Shown here piece by piece: positions 1 to 10,030 of a DNA stretch of 64,000 nucleotides. The notes under the pieces are model-generated. The model ran no database searches and was not told the origin of the DNA. It saw only the letters and a program-made list of their open reading frames with translations. The DNA lies in assembly GCF_002243345.2 (NCBI RefSeq), contig NZ_CP022655.2:2792501-2856500 (forward strand). The letters run 5' to 3'. The position numbers were made by a program, and so were the translations under genes. The first letter of the stretch is position 1; each line of letters starts with the position of its first letter. Origin of the DNA: Paenibacillus sp. RUD330. Lineage in GTDB: Bacteria; Bacillota; Bacilli; Paenibacillales; Paenibacillaceae.

Positions 1-566
1 TTGACATTCCAAGCATGCGCGAGTCCGGGTACGATACGCTCGCTCGATTCGTCGTAGGCGACAAGACCATCGAAAATGTGATGGATGAGATGGGAATCGA
101 AGGCGAATTCAACTTCGGCGGGATCGAGCGTATATACATTCCGATAGACGGGGAATCGGAGCGTATCGCAGCAGACTTGGCCTTCAACCGTTTCCTTGCG
201 GACCCCGAAGCTGCCGCCCAGCCAGCCCATGAACTCGTCCTTGGCAGACGTCCCGTTCCCGAACCGGTTCACCAGCTCGAGAGCGATCCGATAATTGCCT
301 TGACTGGCCTCCGTCTTGCATGCTTCGAGCAGCAAGCGATCCCGGTCCTGCTTGAAGACAAGGCGGGAACGATGGCCTCTGCCTCTGCCGGGAAGCCAGC
401 CCAAGCAGTGGTCGTCCTCGAGTTTTTTCAGGATGAGCTTCACGTTTCTTGTCGTGCAGCGCAGCGCTTCGGCCAGCTCTTCAAGGGCAACCTCGATCGG
501 CGTCCCGAGGGGGCTTCCTGTCGAATACTTATCGTAGAGAATGAGGTAGCGCTCGGTTTCAATCAT
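1..566 (-). CDS. SgrR-type transcriptional regulator with solute-binding domain (partial)
   Basis: The gene reads leftward from an ATG at 566 and runs off the window edge, so only the first 188 residues are visible. The N-terminal 110 residues look like the SgrR winged-helix DNA-binding domain (MIETERYLILYD start; RCTTRNVKLILKKLEDD helix-turn-helix). After residue 150 the text VYTLDPAEVEFAFDSHLIHIFDGLVAYDE matches the opening of an extracellular solute-binding protein family 5 domain, as in SgrR and YbdO-type regulators, where this domain senses a small ligand in the cytoplasm. An AAAGGAG ribosome-binding site precedes the ATG. It is divergent from thpR, so the promoters share 567-655. The ligand cannot be guessed from this part. 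Confidence 0.8.
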   Translation of the reverse strand, partial: MIETERYLILYDKYSTGSPLGTPIEVALEELAEALRCTTRNVKLILKKLEDDHCLGWLPGRGRGHRSRLVFKQDRDRLLLEACKTEASQGNYRIALELVNRFGNGTSAKDEFMGWLGGSFGVRKETVEGQVCCDTLRFPVYRNVYTLDPAEVEFAFDSHLIHHIFDGLVAYDESSERIVPGLAHAWNV

Positions 567-655
567 CGTTGGCCGCTCCTTTCCCCGCTTCGCCTGCCGA
601 ATCCGGGATTGGGTTACAATAGGAAAGACAATTCTTCAGGAGGAGGTCTGCTATT

Positions 656-1306
656 TTGTATCAGACTACTTTAACGAAACCTGCCCGCGACGGACAGCGC
701 GTTTTTGTCGCCGTTCCTCTGCCGGGTCCCTTGAAAGACCGGATCGGAGCTTGGTCGGATGAGCTGCGCACCGTCTATCCGTTCCGAAAATGGACGGATG
801 CTGCAGATCTGCATATCACGCTTCAATTCATCGGCGATACGCCGCCGGAGCGTGTATCGGAGCTCCGTTCCGCACTCGCGGCGGCGATGCAGTCCGGACG
901 GCTCCGGCCGTTCGTCTTGAGCTTGAGCGGCACGGGCACCTTCGGCATTCCCGAGTCGCCGAAAGTGTTCTGGGCAGGAATCGGCGGCGACAGGGAAGAG
1001 TTGCAGCAAGCAAGGAGCATCGTCGCGGAAGCGGCCTCTGTCCTTGGATACAAGGCCGAAGAGCGGGCTTACAGCCCCCATCTTACGCTCGCCCGGAACT
1101 ACCGGGGAACGGAGCCGTTTCGGATGCCCCAGCTGCGTCTGCATTCGGCAGCTTCAGTTGCCGGGAGCTCCGGAGGGACGGAAGTCCGGGCAACGGACGA
1201 CTTCGCAGCATCGTTGTCCTGGACCGTCGATGAAATCGTCTTGTACCGGACGCATATGCATCGGCTGCCTATGTACGAAACCGTGGCCCGCTTTCCATTC
1301 GGATAA
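656..1306 (+). CDS. thpR: RNA 2',3'-cyclic phosphodiesterase (2'-5' RNA ligase family)
   Basis: This 216-residue protein belongs to the 2H phosphoesterase superfamily, cytoplasmic enzymes that open 2',3'-cyclic phosphate RNA ends. Both signature HxTx motifs are visible: HITL at residues 53-56 and HLTL at 142-145. The N-terminal RVFVAVPLP strand and the internal FGIPESPKVFWAGI segment are typical of ThpR. The start is a TTG at 656, chosen because an AGGAGGAGGT ribosome-binding site (638-647) lies eight bases before it and no in-frame ATG fits. A TACAAT -10 box lies at 615-620. The C-terminal part has an inserted Ser/Gly-rich loop (around 165-180). It is divergent from the SgrR-like gene. Confidence 0.9.
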   Translation: MYQTTLTKPARDGQRVFVAVPLPGPLKDRIGAWSDELRTVYPFRKWTDAADLHITLQFIGDTPPERVSELRSALAAAMQSGRLRPFVLSLSGTGTFGIPESPKVFWAGIGGDREELQQARSIVAEAASVLGYKAEERAYSPHLTLARNYRGTEPFRMPQLRLHSAASVAGSSGGTEVRATDDFAASLSWTVDEIVLYRTHMHRLPMYETVARFPFG

Positions 1307-1325
1307 TAGGAAAGCGCGGCGCGGC

Positions 1326-1895
1326 TCACGCTTGGGGTCGGATGCGGAACAGCCCGTAGCCGGCCAGAGGCACGAGCGGATCGGAATCATAGCTCAAGCC
1401 GTCCGACCGGCCGTTCAGCGCGACGTCGACGAGCCAGCGCGTGAACGGGGCGACATGCATGGATTCCATCTCCTCCAGGCTGAAAAAGCCTGCCGCATCG
1501 ACCTCCACGCCATCGGGAACCGGCTCGCCGCCGACATAGTCCATCGAGAACGCCACATACACATTATGGATCTGCCGCGGCTGATCGCGCAGGGCGGCAA
1601 TGCCGGTGGCGACGGCTTGAATGCCCGCCTCTTCGAGCACTTCCCGCTGCACGGTCTCATGCAGCTGCTCCAGCTGTTCGGCGTATCCGCCGGGATTGGT
1701 CCAGTATCCCCTTCCCGGTTCCTGGGCACGCCGCACGAGCAGCAGCTTGCCGCCTCGCTCCACCAAGGCGCCGACTCCGACGCTGTAATGGCCCCAATGA
1801 ACGAAGCTGCACGAAACACAAGCCCGTCTCGGCGTTCCGTCGATATCCCTCGTCTCCATGGCATCCCCGCATGCGGAGCAAAAATTGACTTCCAT
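1326..1895 (-). CDS. Nudix hydrolase with N-terminal zinc ribbon
   Basis: This is a 189-residue cytoplasmic hydrolase of nucleoside diphosphate derivatives. A zinc ribbon is formed by Cys6/Cys9 and Cys26/Cys29. The Nudix box follows in the middle of the protein and is complete: a glycine, five residues, E, seven residues, REVLEEAGI. The ribbon plus Nudix layout resembles NudC-like or YfcD-like proteins, but the NudC SQPWPFPxS signature is not present, so NADH decapping is not claimed. It is convergent with thpR, with only 19 bases between the two stop codons. The substrate is unknown. Confidence 0.9.
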   Translation of the reverse strand: MEVNFCSACGDAMETRDIDGTPRRACVSCSFVHWGHYSVGVGALVERGGKLLLVRRAQEPGRGYWTNPGGYAEQLEQLHETVQREVLEEAGIQAVATGIAALRDQPRQIHNVYVAFSMDYVGGEPVPDGVEVDAAGFFSLEEMESMHVAPFTRWLVDVALNGRSDGLSYDSDPLVPLAGYGLFRIRPQA

Positions 1896-2109
1896 ATGCC
1901 CACTCCTCTGAAATCATTCGCGCGGCCGTCCTGCCGTCGCCTCTTTTGATGGCTTGGCACCGAGCCTTCCATCCGTGAAATAACGAGCTGAAGACGTTTA
2001 ATCCCTATACTATCGAACTATCGCTCCATCCGCCATCGGTATTTTCGGCGGGAGGAGCGATTTCGGCGGCGAGGCCTGAACGGCACTTATCCAAAATAAT
2101 ACAGGCAAA

Positions 2110-2145
2110 ACAAAAAGACATGCGGAAAGGAATTCCGCATGTCTG
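2110..2145 (-). terminator. Intrinsic terminator after the cation-efflux gene
   Basis: A 12-bp perfect stem (AGACATGCGGAA pairing with its complement) is followed on the minus strand by a T-rich tract. It lies 16 bases past the stop codon of the cation-efflux gene. Confidence 0.85.
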
Positions 2146-2160
2146 CCAAGTCTGCCGATC

Positions 2161-3147
2161 TTACTCCTGCGTCTCGAACTTCCAGTTGGGGACGCCCTGA
2201 TCCTCGATGATGCCGAGGGCGACATCCGCGATATCGGGATCGCCGAGCAGGCTGTCCCTGACCTTGAAGATGATGTCGTCCGCATTCGCCAGCGTAAGGC
2301 CCGGCTCCAGCTCGAGTGTGCCGTCGATATGATAATAGCGGCCTTCCTGAAGGATCCTCATCTGGAAGATGTCCCGGACTTGAGGATGCGCCAGGATGAT
2401 GCGGGCGACCTTGTCCTCGACATCCCTCGGCGCGGCAACGCCGATCAAGCCGACCATATTGTCGTAGCCGACCCGGAAGGCGACGCCGATCATGAGGAAG
2501 CCGATGAGGATGGTCGAGATGCCGTCCAGCAGCTCGAAGCTCGTCAGCGACGTCACGATGACCGCGATCAGCGCGAGCAATGCTCCTGTCGTGGCGACGA
2601 GATCCTCGTAGAAGACCAGCCGGGTCGGAGGGGCGGCCCTGCCTACGTTGCGGAAGGCTGCGGCGACGATGCCCGTTCCCTTGGCTTCCACCCGGGCTTC
2701 ATGCATGATCTCCTTCATCGCCTTGACGAGTACGAATCCGTCCACCGCCAGCGACAGGAGCAGCACGATCAGATTGAGCCAGAAGCCGCTCGAATGGACC
2801 GGATGCGCAAGGAGATGAAAGCCTTCGCGGATCGTTTCATACGCCATGACGGTGACGACGAGAACGGCGATCATGCAGAACAGATTGATGACACGTCCGA
2901 ATCCGGTCGGAAACCGCTTGGTCGGCTTCTTCTCCGCCAGGACGCTGCCTGCGAACACGAACCCCTGATTGATCGCGTCGGCGATGGAATGCATCGTGGA
3001 TGCGAACATGGCGCCGCTTCCCGTCGTGGCGGCGGCGATGCCCTTAACGATGGCAAGGCCTGTATTGCCGATCGCCGCTGTCGCGGACGAAGTGTTTCCT
3101 TTCTTCACTAATTGCCAGAAGCCGGTTTTCGTCGAATCGGTAGTCAT
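2161..3147 (-). CDS. Cation diffusion facilitator family transporter
   Basis: This 328-residue inner-membrane protein is a proton-coupled divalent metal exporter of the CDF family. The AMFASTMHSIADAINQG stretch, with its His and Asp residues in the second membrane helix, is the typical metal-site helix, and a second matching segment (YEDLVATTGALLALI) follows near residue 210. About six hydrophobic helices are followed by a C-terminal cytoplasmic domain (PRDVEDKVARIILAHPQVRDI) that dimerises in this family. The ATG at 3147 is chosen over one 27 bases upstream because an AGGAGG site (3158-3163) precedes it. The metal is unknown; zinc, iron or manganese are all possible. Confidence 0.9.
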   Translation of the reverse strand: MTTDSTKTGFWQLVKKGNTSSATAAIGNTGLAIVKGIAAATTGSGAMFASTMHSIADAINQGFVFAGSVLAEKKPTKRFPTGFGRVINLFCMIAVLVVTVMAYETIREGFHLLAHPVHSSGFWLNLIVLLLSLAVDGFVLVKAMKEIMHEARVEAKGTGIVAAAFRNVGRAAPPTRLVFYEDLVATTGALLALIAVIVTSLTSFELLDGISTILIGFLMIGVAFRVGYDNMVGLIGVAAPRDVEDKVARIILAHPQVRDIFQMRILQEGRYYHIDGTLELEPGLTLANADDIIFKVRDSLLGDPDIADVALGIIEDQGVPNWKFETQE

Positions 3148-3242
3148 CGTAGCGTTTCCTCCTGTAAGTTCCAAACTGAAGCGGTTATACGCAGATGCCG
3201 CCCGTTATGTTTCGGAATTTCGACACCGAAACGCTGCCGGAA

Positions 3243-4724
3243 TCAGGTTCCGCAGAAGGTACGGTAGGAGCCTGCGGATTGTCCGGATGAAACAGCGAAT
3301 TCGTCTTGGCCGGGACGATGGCCGTAAGGGTTTTCGAGCGCCGCCAGCAGCTTTTCCATGACGCTCGGATCTCCTTGTTCCGCCGCCGCCAGCGCTTCTT
3401 CCACCCGATGATTGCGCGGAATCACCGCCGGATTGCTGGCGCGCATCAGAACGGCCGACTGCTCGGCCGTCTGCGGCTGCCTGTCCAGTCTCGCCTGCCG
3501 CTTGGCCATCCAAGCCGAGAATGCCTGCGAATCGCACAGGATGTCGTCCGGCATCCGCTTGCCGGTCGCCAGGAAGCGGAATGTGTTCGTATAGTCGGCC
3601 CTATGCTCCTTCATCAGCCGCAGCAGCTCGTCCACGAGCTCTTGATCCTCAGGCTCTTCATGGAATAAACCGAGCTTAGCGCGCATTCCGTCCAGCCAGT
3701 GCCTGCCATAGGACTCGGCGAATCTTCTGAGCTCATGCTCGGCCAGCCGGACCGCCTCTTCCTCGTCGTCATGCAGCAGCGGCAGCAGCGACTCCGCCAG
3801 GCGGGCTAGGTTCCATGCCGCGATCTGCGGCTGGCTGCCATAGGCGTACCGACCTTGCGAATCGATGGAGCTGAACACGGTGGCGGGATCGAAGGCATCC
3901 ATGAAGGCGCAAGGCCCGTAATCGATCGTTTCCCCGCTGATCGCCATGTTGTCGGTATTCATCACGCCATGGATGAAGCCGGCGAGCATCCACTTCGCGA
4001 TCAGCGAAGCTTGGCGGAAGATGACCTCCCGGAGCAGGACGAGATGGCGGCCGGCATCGTCCGGTCTGTAGAGGCCGGCATAATGCCTCCGCAAGGCATA
4101 GTCGGACAGCCGCTCGAGATCGTCCATCGTCCCCCACTGTGCCGCGAACTGGAACGTTCCGACTCGCAGATGGCTGGCGGCCGTCCTCGTCAGGACGGCG
4201 CCGGGCAGCACGGATTCGCGGTAAACCTCATCTCCCGTTGCGGTCACGGCGAGGCTGCGCGTCGTCGGAATGCCGAGTCCGTGCATCGCTTCGCTGATGA
4301 TATGCTCCCTCAGCATCGGCCCCAGAGCCGCCCTGCCGTCTCCGCGGCGGGAATACGGCGTCGGTCCGGAGCCCTTCAGCTGGATATCGATCCGATGCCC
4401 CTCAGGGGTGATCTGTTCACCGAGCAGGATCGCCCTGCCGTCGCCAAGCCTGTTGAAATGCCCGAACTGATGGCCGGCATAGGCTTGGGCCAGCGGCTCC
4501 GCTCCTTCCGGAACGGCGTTGCCGGACAGGTAATCGGCTCCCTGACCGCTGCGAAGCGCCTCGGGATCCAGTCCCATGGCGGCCGCCAGCCGCTCGTTGA
4601 GCACGATCAGGCTCGGGGACGATACGGGCTTGGGATCGAGCCGGGTAAAGAAGAGCTCCGGCAGGCGGGCGTAGCTGTTGTCGAAGTTCCAGCCAAAGCT
4701 GGTCTTGCTATCGGTTTCTTTCAT
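3243..4724 (-). CDS. selO: Protein adenylyltransferase SelO (YdiU/UPF0061 family)
   Basis: This 493-residue pseudokinase transfers AMP from ATP to hydroxyl side chains of target proteins. Conserved blocks are present: [16 protein letters not shown] at the N-terminus, [10 protein letters not shown], the [20 protein letters not shown] nucleotide-binding region, [18 protein letters not shown], and the [19 protein letters not shown] catalytic block. The ATG at 4724 is preferred over one 75 bases upstream because a GGAGAT site precedes it, a TATAAT box sits about 40 bases upstream, and the extra N-terminal residues do not fit the family. Length matches bacterial SelO (about 480-490). Confidence 0.93.
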   Translation of the reverse strand: MKETDSKTSFGWNFDNSYARLPELFFTRLDPKPVSSPSLIVLNERLAAAMGLDPEALRSGQGADYLSGNAVPEGAEPLAQAYAGHQFGHFNRLGDGRAILLGEQITPEGHRIDIQLKGSGPTPYSRRGDGRAALGPMLREHIISEAMHGLGIPTTRSLAVTATGDEVYRESVLPGAVLTRTAASHLRVGTFQFAAQWGTMDDLERLSDYALRRHYAGLYRPDDAGRHLVLLREVIFRQASLIAKWMLAGFIHGVMNTDNMAISGETIDYGPCAFMDAFDPATVFSSIDSQGRYAYGSQPQIAAWNLARLAESLLPLLHDDEEEAVRLAEHELRRFAESYGRHWLDGMRAKLGLFHEEPEDQELVDELLRLMKEHRADYTNTFRFLATGKRMPDDILCDSQAFSAWMAKRQARLDRQPQTAEQSAVLMRASNPAVIPRNHRVEEALAAAEQGDPSVMEKLLAALENPYGHRPGQDEFAVSSGQSAGSYRTFCGT

Positions 4725-4763
4725 GACATCTCCATTGGAATTCGAATTTGGCATCATTTTCTT

Positions 4764-4769
4764 ATTATA
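4764..4769 (-). promoter_or_regulatory. Probable -10 box of selO
   Basis: The minus strand reads TATAAT here, which would put transcription start near 4757 and give a leader of about 33 bases to the ATG at 4724. No good -35 hexamer is seen 16-18 bases upstream, so this is a weak call. Confidence 0.45.
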
Positions 4770-4857
4770 CCCTGAGACGGCCCGCTTTCCTCGCTTCATC
4801 GAGATTTATGCGGATCCTCAAGTCCAGGCAGCTCCGAAACCAGCCCGGATGATAACA

Positions 4858-4886
4858 GAAAAACAGCCGCGCTATCCGCGCGGCTG
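4858..4886 (-). terminator. Intrinsic terminator after the chemotaxis receptor gene
   Basis: CAGCCGCGCGGATAGCGCGGCTG forms a strong GC stem on the minus strand and is followed by TTTTTC. It lies 27 bases past the stop of the receptor gene. Confidence 0.85.
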
Positions 4887-4912
4887 AAGAGGCTGATTCA
4901 TGCATGAAGGAA

Positions 4913-6664
4913 TCAGATCTTGAACTTGCTCACGATTCCGGTCAGATTTTCCGCCATCTGCTGCAGCTGCTCCGAGGAGCCGGCCACTTGGCCCATAGCC
5001 GCGGATTGCTGCTCCGCCGCCGTGGCGATGCTGCCCGCAAGCTTGGCCGCGGTAACCGCGATCCTTTCCAGCTCGTCAAGCGAGGCGGCGATCTCCTCGG
5101 TCCCTGCCGACATCTGCTCCGAGGAAGCCGATACCTCCTGCACCTGGCTGTTCACTTCCTGAATCGATTTTACGATGGAGCTGAACGCCAGACCGGTCTG
5201 CTGGGCGATTTCCGTTCCATACCTCGCTTCATGGGCCGAACGCTCCAGCGATGCCGCCGCCCCGCTCGTGCCGTTGCCGATTGCCGACAATATTTCCGTG
5301 ATCTGCTTGGAAGAGGACACCGAACGCTCGGCCAGCTTGCGGATTTCCTGGGCGACGACCGCGAAGCCCTTGCCATGCTCGCCCGCGCGGGCCGATTCGA
5401 TCGAAGCGTTCAGCGCGAGCAGATTGGTCTGGCTCGCGATATCCGAGATCATCGCCATGATCTCTCCGATTCTGCCGCCATGCTCCTCCAGCTCCCGAAT
5501 GATCGCGGCCGTGTCGTTCAGATCGATTTCGATTTTTCTCATCTGCCCGACGACGCGCTCCATGTCGCCTTCGCCATCAGCCGCTTTCTCCGACGTCTCG
5601 GCGGCGAGCTCCGATACGATCGAGGTGGATTCGGCGATGCGCTGGATGCCGATCGCCATTTCCGTCATCGCCGTCTGGCATTCCCTCGTGCTCTGGAATT
5701 GCTGCTCGGAGCCCGCTGCCGCCTGGCCTGTCGAAGCGGCGATCTCATTCGTCGCCTCCACGGCCTGCCTCGAGCTGTCCTGAAGCCGGTTGGAGGAGCT
5801 GGACACGCTCCTCGCCGCCAGCTGGATGTTGCCGGTGAGCTCCCGCAGGCTGGCGATCATCCGGTTGAAGGCTGCGGCTGCCTGTCCGATCTCATTTTCG
5901 CTGTTGACCGGAATTTCTTGGGTCAGATCGCCTTCCGCCGCCAGCTTCGCCACTTCGGCCAGCTGACGAAGCGGCTTGAGCGTGCGGTAGACGAAGTAAA
6001 TGATGAGCAGGAGAGCGACTACGGTGAATCCTCCCCCGGCCAAAATATCCTTCCACAACATCCGGGACAGGCTCGACTTGACGTCATCGTAGTGGAAATC
6101 GACGCCGAACAGGGCGAGCGTCTTGCCTTGGGCGTCCTTGATCGGGGACAAATACGAGACCCACTCGCCTTCGGAATCGGCGTAAGGAACCGTCAGCGCG
6201 AAGCCTTCCTTCATCGCCTTGTTGAACGCATCCTCGAAAACAGCGGACATCTCGTAGACGGAGCCCGGCTGCATGGCTTCGGTATCCATATTTCCCTGAA
6301 GATTGACAAGGGCGCGCTTACCGCCGTCTTCCCGGACTTCGGGCAGCATCAGATAGGCGTTGCTGATGACGAGGTCTTCGGCGGACATGGCGACGAGCTG
6401 CGCCTTGAGCATCTTGAAGGCTTCTGCCGCGGGAGCTTCCTTGCGGTCCAGCACAGCCGATGCTTCCGCGATCTCGACGGCATGGAGCTGCACCTGGCCT
6501 TTCATGGCCTTGCCCAATTCGCGCAGCTGGTTGTGGAACTCATTTTTCTGGCTCTGATAGGCAAAAGCCGCAGTCAGGCTCATGACCCCGAGGAAAAGGA
6601 CAGCCAGCAGCAGCACGCTCGTTCGAATCAGACTTCGTTTGGGCAAGAACCGGTATTTTTTCAT
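4913..6664 (-). CDS. Methyl-accepting chemotaxis protein
   Basis: A 583-residue membrane chemoreceptor. One helix (about 14-37) anchors the N-terminus and a Cache-like extracellular ligand domain follows to about residue 205; [40 protein letters not shown] is typical of that fold. A second helix ([13 protein letters not shown]) leads to a HAMP domain and then the cytoplasmic signalling domain. The highly conserved hairpin tip reads [42 protein letters not shown] in two consecutive stretches. It probably signals to CheA/CheW to steer the flagella. The ligand is not evident. It is a single-gene unit between two terminators or spacers. Confidence 0.93.
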   Translation of the reverse strand: MKKYRFLPKRSLIRTSVLLLAVLFLGVMSLTAAFAYQSQKNEFHNQLRELGKAMKGQVQLHAVEIAEASAVLDRKEAPAAEAFKMLKAQLVAMSAEDLVISNAYLMLPEVREDGGKRALVNLQGNMDTEAMQPGSVYEMSAVFEDAFNKAMKEGFALTVPYADSEGEWVSYLSPIKDAQGKTLALFGVDFHYDDVKSSLSRMLWKDILAGGGFTVVALLLIIYFVYRTLKPLRQLAEVAKLAAEGDLTQEIPVNSENEIGQAAAAFNRMIASLRELTGNIQLAARSVSSSSNRLQDSSRQAVEATNEIAASTGQAAAGSEQQFQSTRECQTAMTEMAIGIQRIAESTSIVSELAAETSEKAADGEGDMERVVGQMRKIEIDLNDTAAIIRELEEHGGRIGEIMAMISDIASQTNLLALNASIESARAGEHGKGFAVVAQEIRKLAERSVSSSKQITEILSAIGNGTSGAAASLERSAHEARYGTEIAQQTGLAFSSIVKSIQEVNSQVQEVSASSEQMSAGTEEIAASLDELERIAVTAAKLAGSIATAAEQQSAAMGQVAGSSEQLQQMAENLTGIVSKFKI

Positions 6665-6805
6665 TCAATAGGCAACCTCTCATGTTGGGATAGTATTATA
6701 TCGACATTGATGAGGCGATCCTTTAGATATTTCCCGGCAGCGGACAACTTTTTGATAGCATGGCTATGACTATGCCGAAGCGATCCGCGGCCGGTCCAGA
6801 GACGG

Positions 6806-6835
6806 CAAAAAAAGCCCCAGGCGGACCGGGGGCTT
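6806..6835 (-). terminator. Intrinsic terminator of the rhamnose ABC transporter operon
   Basis: The minus strand reads AAGCCCCCGGTCC, a short loop, then GGGGCTTTTTTT. The stem is about 7-8 bp and GC-rich with a seven-T tail, 25 bases past the last gene of the operon. Confidence 0.85.
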
Positions 6836-6856
6836 GATCAAAAGGCTTGATCAAAA
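6831..6856. repeat. Two tandem copies of a 13-bp unit
   Basis: GGCTTGATCAAAA occurs twice head-to-tail and a third partial GGCT follows, directly between the terminator and the stop codon of the binding-protein gene. It looks like a small duplication with no coding role. Confidence 0.8.
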
Positions 6857-6859
6857 GGC

Positions 6860-7915
6860 TCAATAAACCGCTTTCCACTCCGCGATGTTGCCCGCATCGA
6901 ATTTGAACGGATCACCGAGCATGATCTGCGTGCCGTCTCCGTCCTGGATGACTTCCTTCTCGCCAAGCTTGCCGGCGGCGATCTTGTCGCCGACCTTGCC
7001 TGTGATCTTGCCGCTTACGAGACCTTCGGAAGCGAAACCGGCCAGGTAGCCGACATCGATCGGGTTCCACAGATACATCCATTGGCAGATGCCGCTTTCA
7101 ATGTACTCGGCCATTTCGCTCGGAAGACCGAGTCCCGTCAGCTGGACCTTGCCTTTGAGGCCTTTGTCCGTAAGCACCTTGCCGGCTGCCGCCACGCCTA
7201 CGGTCGTAGGAGCGATGATGCCCTTCAGGTTCGGGTAGGACTTCAGCAGAGCTTCCGTCTCGGATACGCTCTTGTCGCGAAGATCGTCGCCGTAAGCGAC
7301 TTTCACCAGCTTCACGTCCTTGTACTTCGGATCTTCAAGCTCCTTCTTCATCCATTCGATCCATGCGTTCTGGTTCGTCGCCTGGGACGTTGCGCTCAAA
7401 ATGGCGATTTCGCCGGAGCCGCCGATCATGTCCACGATGCCCTGGACCAGCGTGCGTCCGATCCGCTCGGGATCGGCTTGGTTGACGTGCAGCTGGCGGC
7501 TCTCGGCGTTGACGGCCGAATCGAGCGAGACGACTTTGATGCCGGCGTTCATCGCCTTCTCAAGCGCCGGCTGCAGCGCGTCCGGATCGTTGGCGGCGAT
7601 GGCGATGGAGCTTACCTTCTGGGAAATGAGCTCGTCGATCATCGCGATTTGGGCTTCGGCCGTAGGCTGGTCGGGAGCTTTCAGGATGACCTCATGGCCG
7701 AGCTCCTGTATCGCTTCCTTGTACCCCTCCATCTCCTTCTCTCCGTAAGGGTTGCCGGTATTCTTGAAGATGATGGCATACTTCTGCTTGTCTCCGGCAG
7801 CGCCTCCGGATGTGCCTTCCTGTCCCGCATTGGCGCCGTTGCCGTTGGAGCTGCAGGCGGCCAGCAAGCCCACGATCAGGATGGCGGATACGAGCGTTGC
7901 AACGATCTTTTTCAT
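6860..7915 (-). CDS. rhaS: Rhamnose ABC transporter substrate-binding lipoprotein
   Basis: A 351-residue extracytoplasmic sugar-binding protein of the periplasmic-binding-protein-like I family. The signal peptide ends in the lipobox LLAAC, so it should be lipid-anchored outside the membrane. A Gly/Asn/Ala-rich tether follows. Blocks such as IAPTTVGVAAAGKVL, GLGLPSEMAEYI and WNPIDVGYLAGF match the RhaS group of rhamnose-binding proteins. The ATG at 7915 follows GGGAGG. It is the last gene of the transporter operon (ATPase, two permeases, then this). The same fold occurs again in the sensor protein at 16048-17091. Confidence 0.88.
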   Translation of the reverse strand: MKKIVATLVSAILIVGLLAACSSNGNGANAGQEGTSGGAAGDKQKYAIIFKNTGNPYGEKEMEGYKEAIQELGHEVILKAPDQPTAEAQIAMIDELISQKVSSIAIAANDPDALQPALEKAMNAGIKVVSLDSAVNAESRQLHVNQADPERIGRTLVQGIVDMIGGSGEIAILSATSQATNQNAWIEWMKKELEDPKYKDVKLVKVAYGDDLRDKSVSETEALLKSYPNLKGIIAPTTVGVAAAGKVLTDKGLKGKVQLTGLGLPSEMAEYIESGICQWMYLWNPIDVGYLAGFASEGLVSGKITGKVGDKIAAGKLGEKEVIQDGDGTQIMLGDPFKFDAGNIAEWKAVY

Positions 7916-7986
7916 TTTTCTTTCCTCCCTTTCAGCTGTAAGCAAGGTCATCTATGCAAAGCGGCAGAAGCGCGTCGCAAGCCTGT

Positions 7987-8976
7987 TCAGGTTTTGCGGC
8001 CGCCGGCCCGGCGCAGCTTGATCTGCGGGATGGCGACGGAGAAGATCAGGAGCAGGCCGAGAATGATGAGCAGCGATTGGGCGGATACGTTGACCAGGCC
8101 CAAGCCGTAGCGGAGGAAGCCGATCAGGAAGACGGCGAGGATCGCGCCGATCATCCTGCCTTTGCCCCCAGCCGTGCTGATGCCGCCGAGCACGACCATC
8201 GCGATGACCTCCAGCTCATAGCCCGTTGCGATGTTGGGACGGGTGCTCCCCATCCGGGAAGTGAGGAACAGGGCGGCGACTGCGGACATCAGGCCGGTGA
8301 GCGTGAAGACGATGATCTTGATCCGGTCTACCCGCACCCCGGAGTAGCGGGCCGCCATGGCGTTGTTGCCGATGGCGTACACCCTCCGCCCGAAGGCGGT
8401 GCGGTGCAGCAGATAGGCGAACCCGACAGCGAAGACGGCGAAGGCGATCAGGATGAACGGGATCGAGCCGGCATAACCCCAGCCGAGAAATTTGAACCAG
8501 GCCGGGAATTTGCCCGATGCCTGATCCTCCAGCAGCATATAGGCGATGCCGCGGTAGATGATCATGGTCGACAAGGTGACGATGACGGCGGACAATTCCT
8601 TGAACCGCACGATCAGCATTCCGTTGATCCAGCCGCACGCCGTGCCGACGGCCAGACAGATGAGCATCGCCAGCGCCATGGGCACGCCATGGTTGTACAG
8701 ATCGGCCATGATGACGGAGGACAAGGCGATGATGGAGGCGACCGAGATGTCGATGTCCCCCATCAGGATGATGAACACCATCGGCAGCACGATGAACGCT
8801 TTGTCGAGGAAGCCCATCGTGGCGTCCCTGAGGTTGGCGTAGTCCAGGAAGTAGGACGACAGATTCGTATTCATGATGAAGATGGCGGCGATCAGGACGA
8901 CGAGCAGCCATTCCCACTGGAGGATGAACGCCTTCAGGGAGAACTCTCTCCTGTTCGCGAGCAGTCGGGGTTCCAT
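7987..8976 (-). CDS. rhaQ: Rhamnose ABC transporter permease 2
   Basis: A 329-residue inner-membrane permease of the ribose/rhamnose (BPD_transp_2) family with about eight to ten hydrophobic helices. The family motif region reads ALSSVIMADLYNHG and the EAA-like cytoplasmic loop reads LEVIAMVVLGGISTAGGKGRMIGA. It should pair with the product of the gene just upstream to form the translocation channel. The ATG lies one base past the stop codon of that gene, so the two are translationally linked. The symbol follows the T-P-Q order known for rhizobial rhamnose importers and is by position. Confidence 0.85.
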   Translation of the reverse strand: MEPRLLANRREFSLKAFILQWEWLLVVLIAAIFIMNTNLSSYFLDYANLRDATMGFLDKAFIVLPMVFIILMGDIDISVASIIALSSVIMADLYNHGVPMALAMLICLAVGTACGWINGMLIVRFKELSAVIVTLSTMIIYRGIAYMLLEDQASGKFPAWFKFLGWGYAGSIPFILIAFAVFAVGFAYLLHRTAFGRRVYAIGNNAMAARYSGVRVDRIKIIVFTLTGLMSAVAALFLTSRMGSTRPNIATGYELEVIAMVVLGGISTAGGKGRMIGAILAVFLIGFLRYGLGLVNVSAQSLLIILGLLLIFSVAIPQIKLRRAGGRKT

Positions 8977-8977
8977 G

Positions 8978-10030
8978 TTATAGCTTCCTCCTCATCAGGT
9001 TGGTGCGGTCGATTCCCCGCTTCACCATCGCATTGATCAGGACGGCGACGAGGATGATGGCGCCCTGGATGAACATCTGCCAGAACGGCGACACGTTGAT
9101 CATCGGCAAGGCGTTGTTCAGGATGCCGAGCAGGATTGAGCCGAGGATGATGCCGGATATTTTGCCCACTCCGCCTGCGATGCTGACGCCGCCGAGGACG
9201 CAGGCCGCGATGACGCTGAGCTCGTATCCGGATGCCGTATCCCCTTGGGCGGAGGCGAATTTGGACACCCACAGCACGCCGGCGAGCCCGGACAGTCCGC
9301 CCATGATCGTATAGACGAGCCAGAGAATTCTGCCGGAGCGGATGCCGCTCACCTCGGCCGAATCGGGATTGCTGCCGACGGCGTAGATTCTGCGGCCGGT
9401 GCGGGTATGGCTGACAAAGCAAGCTGCGATGATGTAGACGACGATGGCGATCAGAATCAGATTGTTGATGCCGAGCACGCTTCCGGTCGCGATCCCCTTG
9501 AAGCTGGCCGGCATCTGATGGGCGCTGATCCATTTGCCGCCGCTGGCCTCGAAGGTGAGTCCGCGGAAGACGTTCATCATGCCGAGGGTGGCGATGATCG
9601 GGAGGATCCTCCACCACGAGACGAGCATGCCGATGATCATGCCGCACAGCAGGCCGATTCCGACGCCGATCGCCACCGCGATCAGAGGATGGATGCCCGG
9701 AACGTTTTTGACCGTCAAGGCGGACACCATTCCGGACAGCGCAAGCGTCGCTCCGATCGACAGATCGATGCCGCGGGTGATGATGACGAGCATCATGCCG
9801 ACGGCCAGAATGGAGAGAATGGCAGTATTGGTCGCGATATCGGTCAGATTCTCCAGCGTAAGGAAGCTCGGATTGCGGAGCTGGACGCCTGCCGACAGCA
9901 GGATAATGAAGACGAGCAGTCCAAGCTCCCTGAACTTGGCGACCGTCGCGCTAAGCGAAGGCTTCTTGGACTTGGCGGCAACGGCTGCGCGGCCGTCTGC
10001 CGAAGCCTGAGGGGCCGGCTCGCTGCTCAT
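8978..10030 (-). CDS. rhaP: Rhamnose ABC transporter permease 1
   Basis: A 350-residue inner-membrane permease of the same family as its neighbour. A polar N-terminal tail of about 30 residues (MSSEPAPQASADGRAAVAAK) precedes the first helix ELGLLVFIILLSAG. The conserved segments MMLVIITRGIDLSIGATLAL and LSVIAACVLGGVSIAGGVGK are visible. The ATG at 10030 overlaps the TGA of the ATPase gene as ATGA, which points to coupled translation; an upstream in-frame start 180 bases earlier lies inside the ATPase gene and is not used. Confidence 0.86.
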   Translation of the reverse strand: MSSEPAPQASADGRAAVAAKSKKPSLSATVAKFRELGLLVFIILLSAGVQLRNPSFLTLENLTDIATNTAILSILAVGMMLVIITRGIDLSIGATLALSGMVSALTVKNVPGIHPLIAVAIGVGIGLLCGMIIGMLVSWWRILPIIATLGMMNVFRGLTFEASGGKWISAHQMPASFKGIATGSVLGINNLILIAIVVYIIAACFVSHTRTGRRIYAVGSNPDSAEVSGIRSGRILWLVYTIMGGLSGLAGVLWVSKFASAQGDTASGYELSVIAACVLGGVSIAGGVGKISGIILGSILLGILNNALPMINVSPFWQMFIQGAIILVAVLINAMVKRGIDRTNLMRRKL